A stretch of DNA of 64,000 bases, taken from Lepidurus packardi. Lineage: Eukaryota > Arthropoda > Branchiopoda > Notostraca > Triopsidae. Under the pieces are notes generated by a model. That model had not been told where the DNA came from, ran no database searches, and saw only the letters and a program-made list of their open reading frames with translations. The stretch lies in NCBI GenBank assembly GCA_023053545.1, contig JAKZAN010000007.1, forward strand, positions 2,852,001-2,916,000, in the 5' to 3' direction. Made by a program: the position numbers and the translations under genes. The stretch's first letter is position 1, and every line of letters starts with the position of its first letter. Shown piece after piece: positions 32,132 through 45,441 of this stretch.

Positions 32132-35100
32132 TTACCTCCGTCGCTCGCTAGAGGCTAAGCCTTTCTTGGTTAGCAAATGCCTCAGTTTCTGCAAGTTGGT
32201 CCGTGTGATATGGTCTTCCGGTTTGAAGCGCAAAGCTTCCAAATAAGATTGCTCCGCTTCTAGTAATTTGCCATTGACGTGCAACATTGCGCCCAGATTC
32301 ATATGACTGGTCGCTTCCTATGGTTTGCGAAAGATCAGAATAAAAAACGAGTCCAAAACTTATTATCTTTCATTGTATAAGCTTTAGCCAAATATGTAAG
32401 ATTTGGGAGTTCTCTAGTAATAGAATTCCGTCTTAAGGCTTACGTTAGGTCGCAGACGAACCGCTAAGCGGTAATACCGCTCAGCATCCACATGTCTGCC
32501 AGCTTGACGGAGTGTGTTTGCTGCATTAAATATGATTTCGTACTCCATTGGCGCCAAATGCGCCGCTTTGACGTATTGCTCCGCTGCTTCCGCGTGGCGC
32601 TCAGATTCGGATAAAAATTGACCTACAAAAAGTCAAACCATTTAAAATACATTAATGCCAAATCGAGATCTTCCTTCTCTGTTCCTTTATTTATTTTATT
32701 CCTCTATATAGTTCGCTCTCAACAACGAAAATAAAACACAATGAAAGCTTGTCCTTTCCGAATCGAATCAAATATCCCACTGAACTACTAACATGTATCT
32801 TACCCCAGAGTAACAACCAGGCAAATTATAACACAGCAAAAGTGAAAATTTTCAGTTTTACGCGACCAACTGAACTAAAAAATATATTGAAACACTTCAA
32901 TTTTCCCTGTTCCAAGTTACCTTGGTGGAAGAACCCAGGACAACGTGATCAGTTGGTAAAAGATTCCCTTTACATTCCCCTTAAGTTTCTTTATCTCCAT
33001 CCCTTGTCCCTTCGCCACATCACCTGTCATCGATTGTTTAATCAGCGGTTAACTTTCTCGGAATTAAGACCGACAGGTACCAGCGGAGGGTCATCTTTTA
33101 AGTGGCCCAAACAGCTCTACAAAACCGGGGAAATTTATCAACCCAACTTTTCCTTAAAAACCCCCACTAAGTTAACGCTAAGTACCTTTTCCATTCAAGA
33201 TCGAACTTAAAAAGAATTTTTAAAGGATTTTCAAAGCACGTATTGCTCCGTTATCGTGAACCCAAAAAGTGTCCCCAGATGTCACTTCCCTTGAAACGAA
33301 ACCGTTGGGAATATCCAATTCAAACCAGTTTGAGTTTTTCAGCTGTATCTTTTTCTGCAGATGCTACAAAAAACTTCGATTGAAAAAGAGTGAGTGGCTT
33401 GACATACGTTTACATAAAGTTGATGTAGTGATGCTGTAAGTTATGGGGTGTATCTTCAAGTATAGACTCCCCGCTATCACACGTCTCATCCATCAAAGAA
33501 AAGAAGGTGGGGGGTCCTGACTACTTAAAAAGCCACCGACTACCCAAATCTACTGTTATTCGTTTTGACAACCGTTTATTTCCTTTCAATAAAGCAGTCA
33601 AAACTTCTCGTTAATAAAGCCATTTAAATTAAATACAATCTCGTTTCTTTCCGCCATTTTTTTAATCTATAAAGACAAAATTCGAACTTACCGAAATGCT
33701 GATACACAGAGGAATCATTTGGTGCCAGACTCAAGGCACGTAAGAACCATTCTTCTGCTTCGACTAAACGATTCTACACACATAAATCGAAACCCCTGTT
33801 AGGTAATCCCAATCCCAAAAAATTTACAAAAATTTACCATTTTGCTAAGGAGTTTGCCATAAGTTAAATGAGCTGGAACGTGATCAGGTTTGACTCGCAA
33901 AGCTTCTTTGTACCAATGCTCAGCTTCTCGGTACTTTTCCATCTTAAAATACGCTTCACCCAACATGTTATACAAGGACTACGTCGAAAAGATCCACGAA
34001 ATCCAACTTTAATCATCCATCAAATTGTATTCTTTAAATGCATCCTTCAACTCAAGGTTAGTAGGTTAAACTTAATCTGTACTTGTATGCATGTCTCTGT
34101 CTGTAGTAGGCTTTAACTTTTGTCAACTTCCAACCTCATTTACACTCAATGTGTCGTAAGAATCAATGTGTCGTAGGACACATTGAGTGTAAATGACAGA
34201 CACATTGTTACAAGCTGCAATAAGTAGAAAGCCGCCAAATCGGGTTAAAACAAAACACATATGATCAAGGTACTGTGTAGTGTTGTCGTCAAACACTGCA
34301 TGGCCTCTCCCCGATATACAGCCTGTCGACAGCTATAGGTGTAGACCAAATGTATGCCAACAGACAGACATAAAAATATAAACTAAGCTTCACAATAGAG
34401 GACATTAGGCACCACAATAGCTTCATGCGTGAAGTTTTAATCAAAACCCAATTCCTTTCCCCCTGGTCTGTGCCTTATATTCGGAAGTTATCTTATATTA
34501 AGAAATATTACATTTTATAAGAAAGCCAGTGAGGCAAGGAAATGGAGATTTAATTTACCTGGGCTTGGTAGTGTAAGGGCATTCGTTGAATAGCATCGAG
34601 ATAAACATCCACAGCCTTTTGGTAGAGCCCTTCATCGGCGTAGAGTCTTCCGAGGTTAAACAAGGCAGAAATTTTGGTCGCTTCATGCGTCCGCGGATCT
34701 TTAAGACCGGAACCGTCTAATTGAGAGCAACGGCGATACACTTCAACTGCTTCTTCTTTCTGGCCTAACAAGGCTAGCACCAGGCCCAAATTTAAATGAG
34801 CCACTAAAGAAAAAAATAAGTGATTTAGCATGTAAACTTTGGGTGTAACAAGTCAATCCAGGGATACTTTCGAAAATAACACATGAAGCTAAAAGTCATC
34901 TTCTTGTTCAGAAAGGGAATGTGAGAGAACACATGTGTAGAATGACAAAAGGTAACAAAGTCAAACTTACTGGCCATGCGAGGACGATAATTGATTGCCG
35001 ACTTGTATGCGGTGATGGCTTCTTCATATCTTTTCTGTTCCTGGTACAAGATTCCTCTGGAAAGCATAAAAAACGACTTTAAAGAAAAACGTCTGAAAAA

Positions 35101-38100
35101 AAGATTTTTTTTATAGATCCAAAATTTAGCTGCAATTCCCCCTCATCAATGTCAGGCAGCTGTCACATAAGTGCAAGCAACAGTGACAAAAGACAATGCT
35201 AAGCTAGTCTCTCATTATTCCGTCCCCTGGGGACAAGACTTTTGTTTTACCTTCAACCTTAGGAATTCTTCTCCGATTGAAATCCACTTTTTACAGTATC
35301 GAAGGACCAGTTTTTTTTTAAAGGGTCCCTCGAACCATTCTTGTAGGTTGTCACATGTAGTGAGAGACATACCTAACACACGCATAAAGGTTTGATCTTT
35401 TTTCCTGATTTTTTTGGGGGTCTCAAAGGTAAAACATAAAAAGGTCGCCCAAGTCTACCAACGGAGTAAAGAAAACAAGTTTGACAGACCCAACACAGGA
35501 ATGAGTTTTTTTTGGAAAAAGAAAGAAAAAATGTCCAGAGAAAAACTTTCAGGGAAGGAAACAAAGAAGAAATAGCAAATGACTAATGGGCATCTTTGTG
35601 GTCAAGGTGTGGGTAAAGGCATTGGCTGTTGGTATACCTGGACAACACGACACAACACACGCATAGCCACAAAACCGTTATTGAAAAAGTAAAAGAGTCC
35701 CCTATATAACGAGTTATAGAAAAAAGGCTGGCTTTTTTCTCCATGTATGTGTGCCTGGGCTTCTCGCCAAGCGAGTTGACAACTTGTCTACCGTTGGAAC
35801 CAGACAACTCTGTCAACGCCGTGCTATCATCACCTCGACATGGCGAGTTTCTTTTCGTAGAGTTTTCGCCTACGCGTTAGGAACAAATTCGAAAAGATAG
35901 CGGTCTTTTCTACACTTTTGGGTCTCCATCACCTGCACAATGTAAAATTAAATTCCTAGTTCACAGCTAAAATGAGAGCGACAGAAACTTTTCCGCTCTA
36001 AAATGGAGAGATTTTCTATGAAATACTACTTTTCGAAACCAACAATGTTATTTTTGTAACACTAAGAACTAACACTCTTAATTTTGACAAAAATGTTTCC
36101 ACTTACAAGTTGTAATGGACATCCGCCATGTTGCTTCGGTAACTCAAGGCTTTCTTATACGCCCATTCGGCTTCTTCTTTTCTTCCAGTGGAACTCAAGA
36201 TATTCGCCAAATTTCCATACGCTGGTTAAAAAAGAAAGAAAGTCAATTTTTTCCTTCCTTTCAACTGTTCCAGATAAAATCAACTTTAATCAAACAGTAG
36301 ATAAAATATAACAAGAAACATACAACTGAACAATCATAAAATTCCACTTCAATATTAAGTCTAATAACTAAATAACTATTAGTAAAGATCAAATTACTAT
36401 ACTATACTACTTCTAATATGGAATACAATTTATCTAATAAAATGTGTTACAGCTACTGACTCTTACAGCTGAAGAATTTTTTATTTAATTACTCAGCTAC
36501 AAACCTTTACATTTCTTAATGATTAGGACACCCTTACCATACAAGATCTTTAATCCATCAACATTACAATTAACTTAGTCCACTTTGGTTTGGGAAAAAA
36601 TACTTCAGATCTTATGAAAAAAAAATCAAAGGAATAAGTATTGATGGTACAGATATGAATAACAATAGGTTTCTTAAATCCACGCTCTTACCTTTGGGTG
36701 GATTGACCAGTATTCCAGACCGATAGAGATTCTCTTCCGTGCGCCAATCTTCGTTGCGGCGCACGGTTCGCGTGGCAAACAAGAGGAACAAAGCCGCCAA
36801 GGCCCCGTAGAGCAGCCAGCGCGTTCGCCGGGTAGGGCCGCACTTGGTCCGCAGGAACTGCGCGCCCACGGCCACCAAGAGACAGTATCCTAAAGACGGC
36901 ACGTACAACACGCGTTCGGCGACCACAAACCCCACATAGAAGAAGAGATTGGAGGCCGGCAAAAAAGGCAATATCATCATGGCCAAGGCTATCACAGTTA
37001 AATCCAGACTATCGTACTCGACTCCACCTCCCACGCTGTCCTCCCAACACCCTCCAGTACCACCAACATTATTATTACTACTACTAGCCAACGAGGATGA
37101 CGTCACCAACGAGGAACTCTGCCCATGAGCGTGGCCATTCTTCAAACCCGCCACCTCTGTTTCACCGCTAGATGGCGAAAACTCTTGACTGACGCCTTCG
37201 GTAGCTGCTGCTAGGGGCACGGTAGATCCCCCTACCGGCGTACAGGGCAGCCAGAAGGCGTGGCCGGAAGTCATGCGGAGTGCCCCTTTGCGCACCTGTG
37301 AATTCCGACCGAGCTTAACCACCACGTATCCCAAAATTGCATAAAACGCCAGACTGAACAAATTGCGGCCATCTTGGATCTGCGTCACCAAAGGGATAGC
37401 CTCCATGGACCAGTCGAAGCTGAGGGTGGCCGGATGCAGCAAAAGGCCCAGGTTGAAGACAGGCAAGTAGGCAAAAGTAAGAAGGCGAGGCAACCAGGCG
37501 GCGCAATCCGCAGCCGGATTGTCCGCGGGTGCAAACTCGGGCGGTTTGGAACCCATCAAATGAAACCGCGTAGCGACCAATGCGCCGCCACTGGCTGTTA
37601 GCACCAACAATCCTTCCAGCAAACCGTAATATTTGCGCTGCGAAGGAAAGGACAAGTTACATAGTATTAAAACAGGAATGAATAATGAGAATAATATGTC
37701 TTCCACGAGTTTAAAATTACGCAAACAACTCGAGTGAAAATTTGAAACGGTTTTTCTTGTACGAGACGTATTTTCAAAAAAAGAAGAAGAGGGAGTCCAC
37801 AAGGCTTTATATGGATACAACAATGCCAGGGGATGACTGCAAAGAGGATATGAATTTGTTTGAACCTTATACTTAGCAATCTGTCATGCTAAGTTTAAAA
37901 TTTCGTAGAAAGGAAACCAGGAAAACTATAAAATAATTTTAACCGGGGGCGGGGCTTAAGATAAGTCTACTATTAGCCCTTAGCTATCATAAGAATAATG
38001 TTTTGGTGAGATTATATAAGAGTGGAGTATTTAATTTTTAATTAAAATTTTAAGGGACCCTCAAGCGAGTTTTTATTACCTTGCAAAACCTTTGACTTTA

Positions 38101-41100
38101 ATTTTACTTCAATTTTCAGTTATTCTTGTACAACATCACTCGAGTGTCTGATTTAGACGACCAGACAGCTGATTGGCGGTACGTTATGACGTCATAGGAG
38201 TTTATAAGCCAACGAACGAGTGTTAAGGGCAAGGAGGAGTCTTTTCTGCGTTGAGTGAAGCTATTTTTTGTGTACAATTTTCGTTGTCCGTTTTCGCAAG
38301 CTTTTTTATGCACTGATGAATGCTACTTAGGTTACGTCATTTTGATCCCACCACATTGTTCTGCGCCACGATTGGACGCCACGTGCTCGTTTGCTAATTG
38401 CTCATTGGATTGTTTTTTGAGTTTAGGAAGAAGATGTTTTTTTGCTGCCAAATCTTCTGCTTCTTTTTACCACAACAACAGAATAAGACAGGAGTTTATC
38501 GTTGCGGCGCGCTACTTAAAGATTTATAGCCAAAACGACACAATCAATTATATATTGAACGAATAGAGAAAACGTTTTATTCTCCCGCCTTATCAAACGC
38601 TTCGCTCAATAATTATCTGTCTGTTCTCTTCTTCCACCAAAAAGTTATGTCATCTGACGTCACCCTCTTTACTCCTTGGGTACCCTAATTCTTGAATTTA
38701 TCCAAGCCTTTTGGGAGAATACTCCACAAAAATGATAGAGTAATGTGACGCTTAATTTTAGACGCCAAGTATTCTACACACTTGTCTTTGCTAACGCTTA
38801 AGTTTAACGCCAGTAAACAAAATATTTCATGTTAAAGGTGAAGAAGCCGGTAATCCCGCATAGCTTAGCTTTGTTACACCCAAGCTACAGCAAGGTGGCG
38901 CGCAGGGCTTGGCAGGGGTGTATATGAACGCGCATTCGATTCCGCGCATGCAACGGCAAGCAGGATAACTCTATAACCACGCAGTCAATTTGCATGATTT
39001 TTAATAAACTAAAATAACACCTACAGCGAGACGCTCTTCTACTTTTCGCGTAGTGGAAAAATTAATTTGTATTTTTAAAATGAGTGAAGGCAAGAATGAA
39101 AAAAGTAAAGCTGATCTGTCCTCCATACTTATATCACCTACATTACTTTAAACAAAGTTGTCAAAATTTCGCGTACTTTTGCATACAGGTGCTTCTGAAG
39201 TCCCCAAGCTGTCAAGTCGTAGAGAGCTGAGCTGTACGGAAGCTCTATAACATAACTTCTCAATTTTTGTAAATACAATTAAATGTTGGAATATTTCGTT
39301 ACGTGTTAAAGAAACATTTGAACTATATACTGTCACTACTTAGTAACTCGAGCTTTAGGCTTTTCTAACAACGAATTATGCACATCAAATATTCCAGAGA
39401 GTCTAATTTCATTTCCTTGTTTTGTGAAAATTAAAAAATATATGTATATGATATTTGCTGTACTTGGAGAATAAGCAAATGACGCTGACCAATGTAACCT
39501 AACATTAGGCCAAAAAGCCACCACTACACCAACGGCCCGTAATTGGCCCAGACGATGCTTTCCTTACTTGCGACTTTCCTTCCCAAAGAAAAAGAAAAAA
39601 GGGAACAAGTCCATTCTTTCTCTTCTTCGTCTTACTCGGGGAACCTTTTTTGCATTTCAGTATCAATTAGGGTTTGCCTTTTGGTGTTATGCAGCCCACT
39701 CATTTGAGAACCTAATTATGGCAGCGCCGCCGGTATATATTTCTTCTCTTGTATCTCCAAGTCTCTTTCCTTTTCGTTTTTTAATCTTTGGTTTCTTTCC
39801 AGAAAATTTGAAAAAGGGATTTTTTTCTGAAATTTATGCCGTAATTCTGAACCTTCGAGTATTGATTTTGCGAATACACCTTCAAAATCGCTTACTGAAG
39901 AAATGTTCTATTAATTTTTTTCAATACGTAACGGGAAAAAAGTGGGAACAAGAAACAAATTTTCTTTCGCTTTTGCACCTCGAATACGTGAAAAAAAGGA
40001 AGGGGCAGGTGTCCGCCTGATGTTATAACCTGCTGGCTTAATCTTCCTAAATGATAGCTTTGGCTGTCTGGAGGACGCAAACCCGGGCAAAAGAGACACA
40101 GCAAACTGTTCTTCTATGCGTGCCCTTGCAACCGTTGGTAATATAACATTGCATGTTGCAAGCTATAGAGAAGTGTATAGTAGTTGTAAGTTGAATAGCT
40201 TCCTTATTTTTATATATTTTTTTTTTCTTTTCGCAGTGGGGAATTTTCTTTCTCGACGTTCTAAATTAGTATTCTGCACTAGAAGCTCGTAACCTTTATG
40301 TTACTGCTGTTGGCTTACGCAAACACTTTTGCTTTTAATATTAGAGCCAGGATATACTTCGGGTTCTAAAAAAATTTAAAACTCCCGCAACTTAGAACCT
40401 CTCCCCTACCTTTCTTAATTACAGAAAATTTGCTATTATTTTCTTTTTAATGCAACACGAATAGCTTGTAATGGCGACATATACACTCCGAAGGCTTTTC
40501 CAGCTAAGAATATTTTCAACCATAACTGACTTTAGCGCGTTGATTAATGGGAGTTTTAAGCTAACTGACATAGATGTGACGCAACTCGACTCGACTAAAC
40601 AAAACTCGAATCGATTCGACTAAACTTTGAGCGCTGAAATTTCCAAGTTATTGGGCAATTCGGAAGAATTCAACCGGCTAATCCAGCCAAACTTAACGTA
40701 TTTAAGCTTCTGACTAACCAAACTTAGCCTAACTAATTAACCTAACTGAACCTAACCTAAAGTAATTTAGCGTAATCTACTTTCCAACCAGAACGAATAA
40801 TGGACAAAAAAGGGGAACTTTACACAATACCAATAGTCTCGAACTGAGATTTGTGCAGCAATACAGTACTGTTGAAGAACACGGCGATCAGCTGCTACGG
40901 GTGGTAAGAAAAGTCAAAATCCCTTACTTTTTGACCTTAGAATAGCTCCAAGGATACACAAGTTTTATATCCAAAGATCTATGAACCTAAATAAAACCCT
41001 GCAAGCCTAAAACATCAAAGGCTCTCCATATTTTACCATATTATGCGCGGTAGTTGGGCCGTTTAGGTCTATACCAAATAGCGTGCGCGGCTCCCATAAG

Positions 41101-44100
41101 CCATTATAACGCAATCTTGGCTTGACGAGACTAATGTTTTCAAGTCATTGAGACTGTCAACCCAACGTCACGTTAGATTTGTTCAAAGGCTTCTATTTCT
41201 TCTTCCTTTTCTGTTGTTTTTTTTACCTCGCAACCACAAAGCTTTCTTTCCAGAAGAAGAAAATAACATTTACCCCATCCAGGAACAACCTGAGCCTAAC
41301 TGATTATACCTCATCACCTCGCTTCCAAAACATAGCTCCTGCTTTTCGTTTCTTTTTTTCTTTCGACTTTATAAATATATATAAAAAATATATAAAAATA
41401 CTCCTTTGGGTTTTGAACGCTAAAGCATATACGCAAGTTGGCAAACGACGAGTAAAACCATCACGATGATGACGGCCCCTTCGTTGTCTTACTTGGTGTG
41501 TGGGAATCCGTGTGCGCTGCACGTACCAGGAGGTCGCTTAACTCAACGCAAACTCAAAATTCGTTACTTAATTGCACAAGCTCTCTTCGTCTCTTCTTCC
41601 TTCCCTAGCTCTTCTTTATTTAAAGTCTCTCTGAAAAGTTTGAGCCTAAAGAAAAAGTAAAATTCGAGCCATTCTCTCTCCTTCTCTTTGCCCCTTTTGG
41701 CTCCAACCAAAAAGCCACACACTCTCTCTCTCTTGAAAAGCATATGCTTTAGGCTTCCTGCTGGTGCTCCCTCATTAAAAGCCCATGTAAGCGTCGTAAA
41801 TTGCGGCCCAAGTTATAGGTTTGCTCCCAGAGCCAGAGCAACTTACAAAGAATCCTTTATATTCCTTGAACTTTTTCTTTTTCGTTTCCTATAGCTCGCT
41901 TTATAAGACTCACCACAAAGTCCCAGCTATTTTTATTTTTTTTTTCTTAAAGCGAAAAGAAACTTAGACGAAATATAATCTCTAATGTATTAAATACAGT
42001 GGTCCTTTTATGCCTATAAAATACTCTAGAACTCTATTAAGATTAAAAGAAAAGTATAGAATTTGGAGCCACTTTACTACAGAAATTTGTAAAATTACAA
42101 TATAGGAAGTGTCTCAATTTCAACATTGTGGTGCCACGTCAATAATCGTAATTTTATAACTTCTCTATTGACATGAAAGGGATTAAACTATAAGAAATTA
42201 TTTGCTATGTATATATTGATAAAAGTAAAGAGCGAGAATTGCTCTATTCCAGAACGAAAAAAAGTTTCAGCTCGAAAACCGATTGAGCTATTTTGCTATC
42301 AGTGTAAAGGTGAATTATGGTTAAATATAGGTTGTAATTTGCAACATATTTAATATATAAATATTATACATTTAACATATTTAATATTAAAATATGCAAC
42401 GTATTTAAACAACGTGATCCGATATAAGGGATAGTAGTTTTATAGTAAAACTATTTTTCTAAGCAATTTATGTTTGTGTTTAATAAGCAAATTAGACACG
42501 TTCCTATGCATAACTCTGAAGAAAAAAAGTGGATTGGATTTGGACGTTTGACATAAGGAAGTTTGGGTCGGAAAAAGGGGATAATACGAGCCAATAAAAT
42601 AGGCTTTTGGCTTTGGGTTCTTAACGCCATAAAAAATCGGTTGGTGATGTTTTCATAACTGTTATATACTTTATGACTCAACTTACGCGCCATGAAATTG
42701 AGCTATTGACTTCTTTAGCTTAACATTTTCACCGCATATCAATGAATCACGAGGTTTTTAAGCGGGTTTTTTGGCAACAGCTAAACCACATGCAGCGCCC
42801 TATCTTTGCTCCTTTTTTATTATTTTGGGAGTCTGAAAAAACGGGGCGTGGGTTAAACATTTTATACAACATGTTAGACCACGGCCCCGCACAAACAGGG
42901 GCCTGGAAAAACATGGATTTTGCCTGTCATTAAAAAAGGCATTAAAACAGACCCCAAAATGGTTCACATCACCAACATCTTCACTTTTTTTCCTTTTCCA
43001 GTCCACTTCTTCCCCATTTCTAGAGGGATATACAAATTCTTTTACACGTTGATGTCTAAACACTCCTCCAACGTTCAAGAGTTCGAAAACAGTCTCTACG
43101 AATTGTACTAGAAACAGTCAATCCAATTTATGTGAATGCTAACAAATTTACGTATGATTTTGACACCCCACTGAAATCTAAGCGAAAATCTAACGTGGCT
43201 GAAAACAAAATAATTGGAATCACTCTGCGAATTGCAACGTAGCGAACTGTGAACCTATTACTACCTGCCACCGTCCAGGCTTACGTAAGAATTTACCCTT
43301 TGACGAAGATTTACTTTGATCAGTTTAAGGGAAGCTTTGAGCTTTCAAACGTGCAAAAATTTGGCTTAAAAAACTGATTTTAGGAAATTATGTTGCTTCA
43401 AGGAATAAAACGAGCATGTCTTGGTGTTTCAGGTGGTGAGGTCATCCTGACCTGGCATTATGTTGATAACCACCCCCAAATCATGAAATTATGTCAGGAA
43501 ATTCGTAACTAACTGTGAAGGATTCGCTAATTTCTGCTGTACTTGTGAGTTAATACAACCCGTTAATGATCCCTAAGCGTCTTTAACCATTGGTTATGAG
43601 GTCCTCATTTTCCAATACATCCTATAATTACAGGCCTTCTCGATTATAGATCCCTTTCTTTTTATTTTCCGTTTGATGAAAACAAAAAATATTGTACAAA
43701 ATGTCCCGAAAGAAATTTTGTCTAAAACGTTACACTTATGGAGACAAACTGTCATGTGACTTGATTATATCTTGCAAAAGAATGTATCTGACTCATTATT
43801 CAAGATTGGGATTAACATTTGGACCGGACTGATTTCGGAATCAATTATCTGACGTCTCCTGAATGGGGTATCTCATTGCTGGGACGGGTATGGTGGTGGT
43901 TGCTAGTCAATTCCAACTGTGCAATGTTGAATTGGATTGTTTAGCACGATTATATTATTGTTGCTCTAATTCACAAACAAATTTCTGGTAGTCAGGACTT
44001 GTAATTAAACTGGGAGTCCATGATGTGAATTTTTGGAAATCTAAAAAATTGAGCTTTTTCGCAGCCTAATAGGGTATAATATGTTAAATGATAGCTTCTT

Positions 44101-45441
44101 ATCGCTAACAAAACTGTATTTTACAACGGACAATTTTACAACTTGGACAGTTGTCTCAATTTGTTCTCTTTTTTGTAAGAAAAATCTTAAAATAAAAAGT
44201 TTTACTACTTGGAAAGCCCAAAGAAATCAAAATGGTGCATTCAAGTGTCGTAAATGACCGTACAGCTATTTCAAGTGACAATTAATGAGCTCCACAACAC
44301 GCTGGCAACAATGAAACTTGTGAACATATGAGCGAAAGGAAGACTAATGAATCTTCATCTCCGCTGTGATGAACTCTCTTTTTCATTGTTGTCAATATTG
44401 CTTTTAAATTTTCTAGCACTTCGTTCTTTGAAGGTTTAAACGACTCATTGTTGCTTTTTAATTCACCCGTATCACTTGACTGACTTATTAACACATTCTC
44501 CTATTCAATATTTTTATAATTAATTATTCAATAATTAATAGAGAGATCCTATCTTCGGAGAGTGGAATAGGGAGTTTCCAAAGCCGTTCAGGAATGATAG
44601 AAAAATCAGAAAATGGAGCTCTTTTCTTACCTGGAAGTACACAAAAGGCAGTTCTCGAAGCTTGACTTTGGAGTGCACCAAAATATCGTACAAGGCACAC
44701 ACCGCTAATACGGTGACTCCATGTTCTTTAGTCAACATGGAGCACGTCGCACATACCACTGTCATTAACAGATACGTCCACTTCCGTAACCACAGCACTG
44801 CGCATTGCGTATCGTGCAGAGAGGCAGTCGTTCCTTTCGTACCACCGTCGTGCGCAAACCACCCTAGACAATGGATCCACATACTTGCCGCCATCTTGTT
44901 ACCAATGGTCAACAAACCTCCCGCTCTTCCTGGTACTACCGACGGAGTCCGATTCGCACCACTACGTCCTCCTCCTCCTCCTGACGCAGTTTTTCCGCCA
45001 AAAGCAGAAGAAGAAGACTCATGATGGAGACAAGTCCTGTACCAGGCATAGCGCCGATACGCCCAGAAGGAGAGTAGGAAGAAAATGGCCGCTCCAACGT
45101 CAGCACGTCCCACGACTCCGGCAACGGCTTCGGTGTGGATCGGGTGCGTCGCAAAGGAGAGTCCGGCGACCCAGGCGGGGAATCGCTTGCCGCGAAAGAG
45201 CGTTTGCGCAGTTTGCGTAAACAGCGCCGTGGCACAACCGTGGAGGAGTACATTGGTCAAGTGGTAGCCCCAGGCTTGGAATTCGTGGAGCCAGTAATTG
45301 AGCCGGAAACTGAGGACACACAGCGGCCGATACGATTTGTGCGATCCGCTGTGCGTCAACGGAGTCCCCCAGAAATCGTTGAACAGCAACTGCGTCCATG
45401 GCGTGCTAGGTAATACGTCCGGATTCGTCTTGATGGCCCGA
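32132..45441 (-). CDS. TMTC2: Protein O-mannosyl-transferase TMTC2 orthologue (transmembrane and TPR), 5' exon not found
   Basis: Nine exons on the minus strand: 45441-44631, 37637-36692, 36221-36107, 35056-34971, 34803-34559, 33978-33838, 33773-33692, 32622-32444, 32317-32132; all are in phase and encode 929 complete residues to the TAA. TMTC proteins sit in the ER membrane and O-mannosylate cadherins; TMTC2 also affects ER calcium. The visible start SRAIKTN, FNDFWGTPLTHSGSHKSYRPL, HPIHTEAVAG and VGRADVG match TMTC2 better than TMTC1/3. Next come the DUF1736 region (LSFDWSMEAIPLV), ASNLFFYVGFVVAERVLY and tandem TPRs from YGNLANIL to the end (LGAMLHVNGKLLEAE). It is longer than human TMTC2 (836) because of Gly/Ser/Asn-rich inserts in two loops. 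Exon 1, with the first membrane segment and the acidic motif before SRAIK, is missing; the first visible codon is split (only its third base is present), implying an upstream exon ending in phase 2. Confidence 0.93.
32623..33691 (-). other. TMTC2 intron, about 1.07 kb
   Basis: Intron between the exons ending 33692 and starting 32622. It contains a 153-codon plus-strand open frame (32749-33210, MSFPNRIKYP...) with no recognised domain and no splice or promoter context, so I treat it as chance. Confidence 0.6.
33979..34558 (-). other. TMTC2 intron with a perfect inverted repeat
   Basis: 580-base intron. It holds the 19-bp inverted repeat described separately; otherwise no feature recognised. 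Confidence 0.6.
34137..34195. repeat. Perfect 19-bp inverted repeat with 21-base loop
   Basis: Arms 34137-34155 (CATTTACACTCAATGTGTC) and 34177-34195 are exact reverse complements. The loop repeats part of the arm (CAATGTGTCGTA), so the structure looks like a duplicated then inverted short segment. It would fold into a stable hairpin in the TMTC2 pre-mRNA or in single-stranded DNA. Confidence 0.85.
35057..36106 (-). other. TMTC2 intron, about 1.05 kb
   Basis: Intron within the TPR-coding part. A/T runs only; no open frame or motif that I can support. Confidence 0.6.
36222..36691 (-). other. TMTC2 intron, 470 bases
   Basis: AT-rich intron at the transition from membrane to TPR exons; nothing recognised. 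Confidence 0.6.
38172..38408. promoter_or_regulatory. Cluster of CCAAT, CRE and E-box motifs in the large TMTC2 intron
   Basis: Within about 240 bases: ATTGG (38172-38176), TGACGTCA (38187-38194), a TATAA (38203-38207), ATTGG (38371-38375), CACGTG (38380-38385) and ATTGG (38404-38408). The order ATTGG, CRE, TATAA over 35 bases resembles a plus-strand core promoter. No coding gene follows it. It may be an intronic enhancer or a non-coding RNA promoter. Confidence 0.3.
44282..44520 (-). pseudogene. Possible coding remnant (BESS-like tail?)
   Basis: A minus-strand frame of about 70 codons, open just after an AG that could be a splice acceptor near 44500. Its composition is protein-like (SDTGELKSNNESFKPSKNEV...), with an acidic-hydrophobic end DEDSLVFLSLICSQ that faintly recalls the BESS motif. 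It lies about 110 bases after a TMTC2 exon on the same strand but has no counterpart in TMTC2. It may be an exon of a lost transposon or MADF-BESS gene, or chance. Confidence 0.2.

Larger units (their letters stand above)
37638..44630 (-). other. Large TMTC2 intron, about 7 kb
   Basis: Separates the two membrane-domain exons. It contains a motif cluster near 38.17-38.41 kb (listed separately), an AT-rich middle, degenerate CCTAA units near 40.73-40.76 kb and a possible coding remnant at 44282-44494. No complete gene seen on either strand. Confidence 0.6.

Noticed and set aside
32749-33210. 153-codon plus-strand frame in a TMTC2 intron
   Set aside because: No domain, no start context and antisense to the gene; plausible by chance.
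38255-38566. Plus-strand frame downstream of the intronic promoter-like cluster
   Set aside because: It opens with GTG, not ATG, and its composition is not protein-like.
17729-45441. The neighbouring HACD3, SND1, POSH, MMAA and TMTC2 genes as a functional cluster
   Set aside because: Orientations are mixed and the proteins work in unrelated compartments and pathways.
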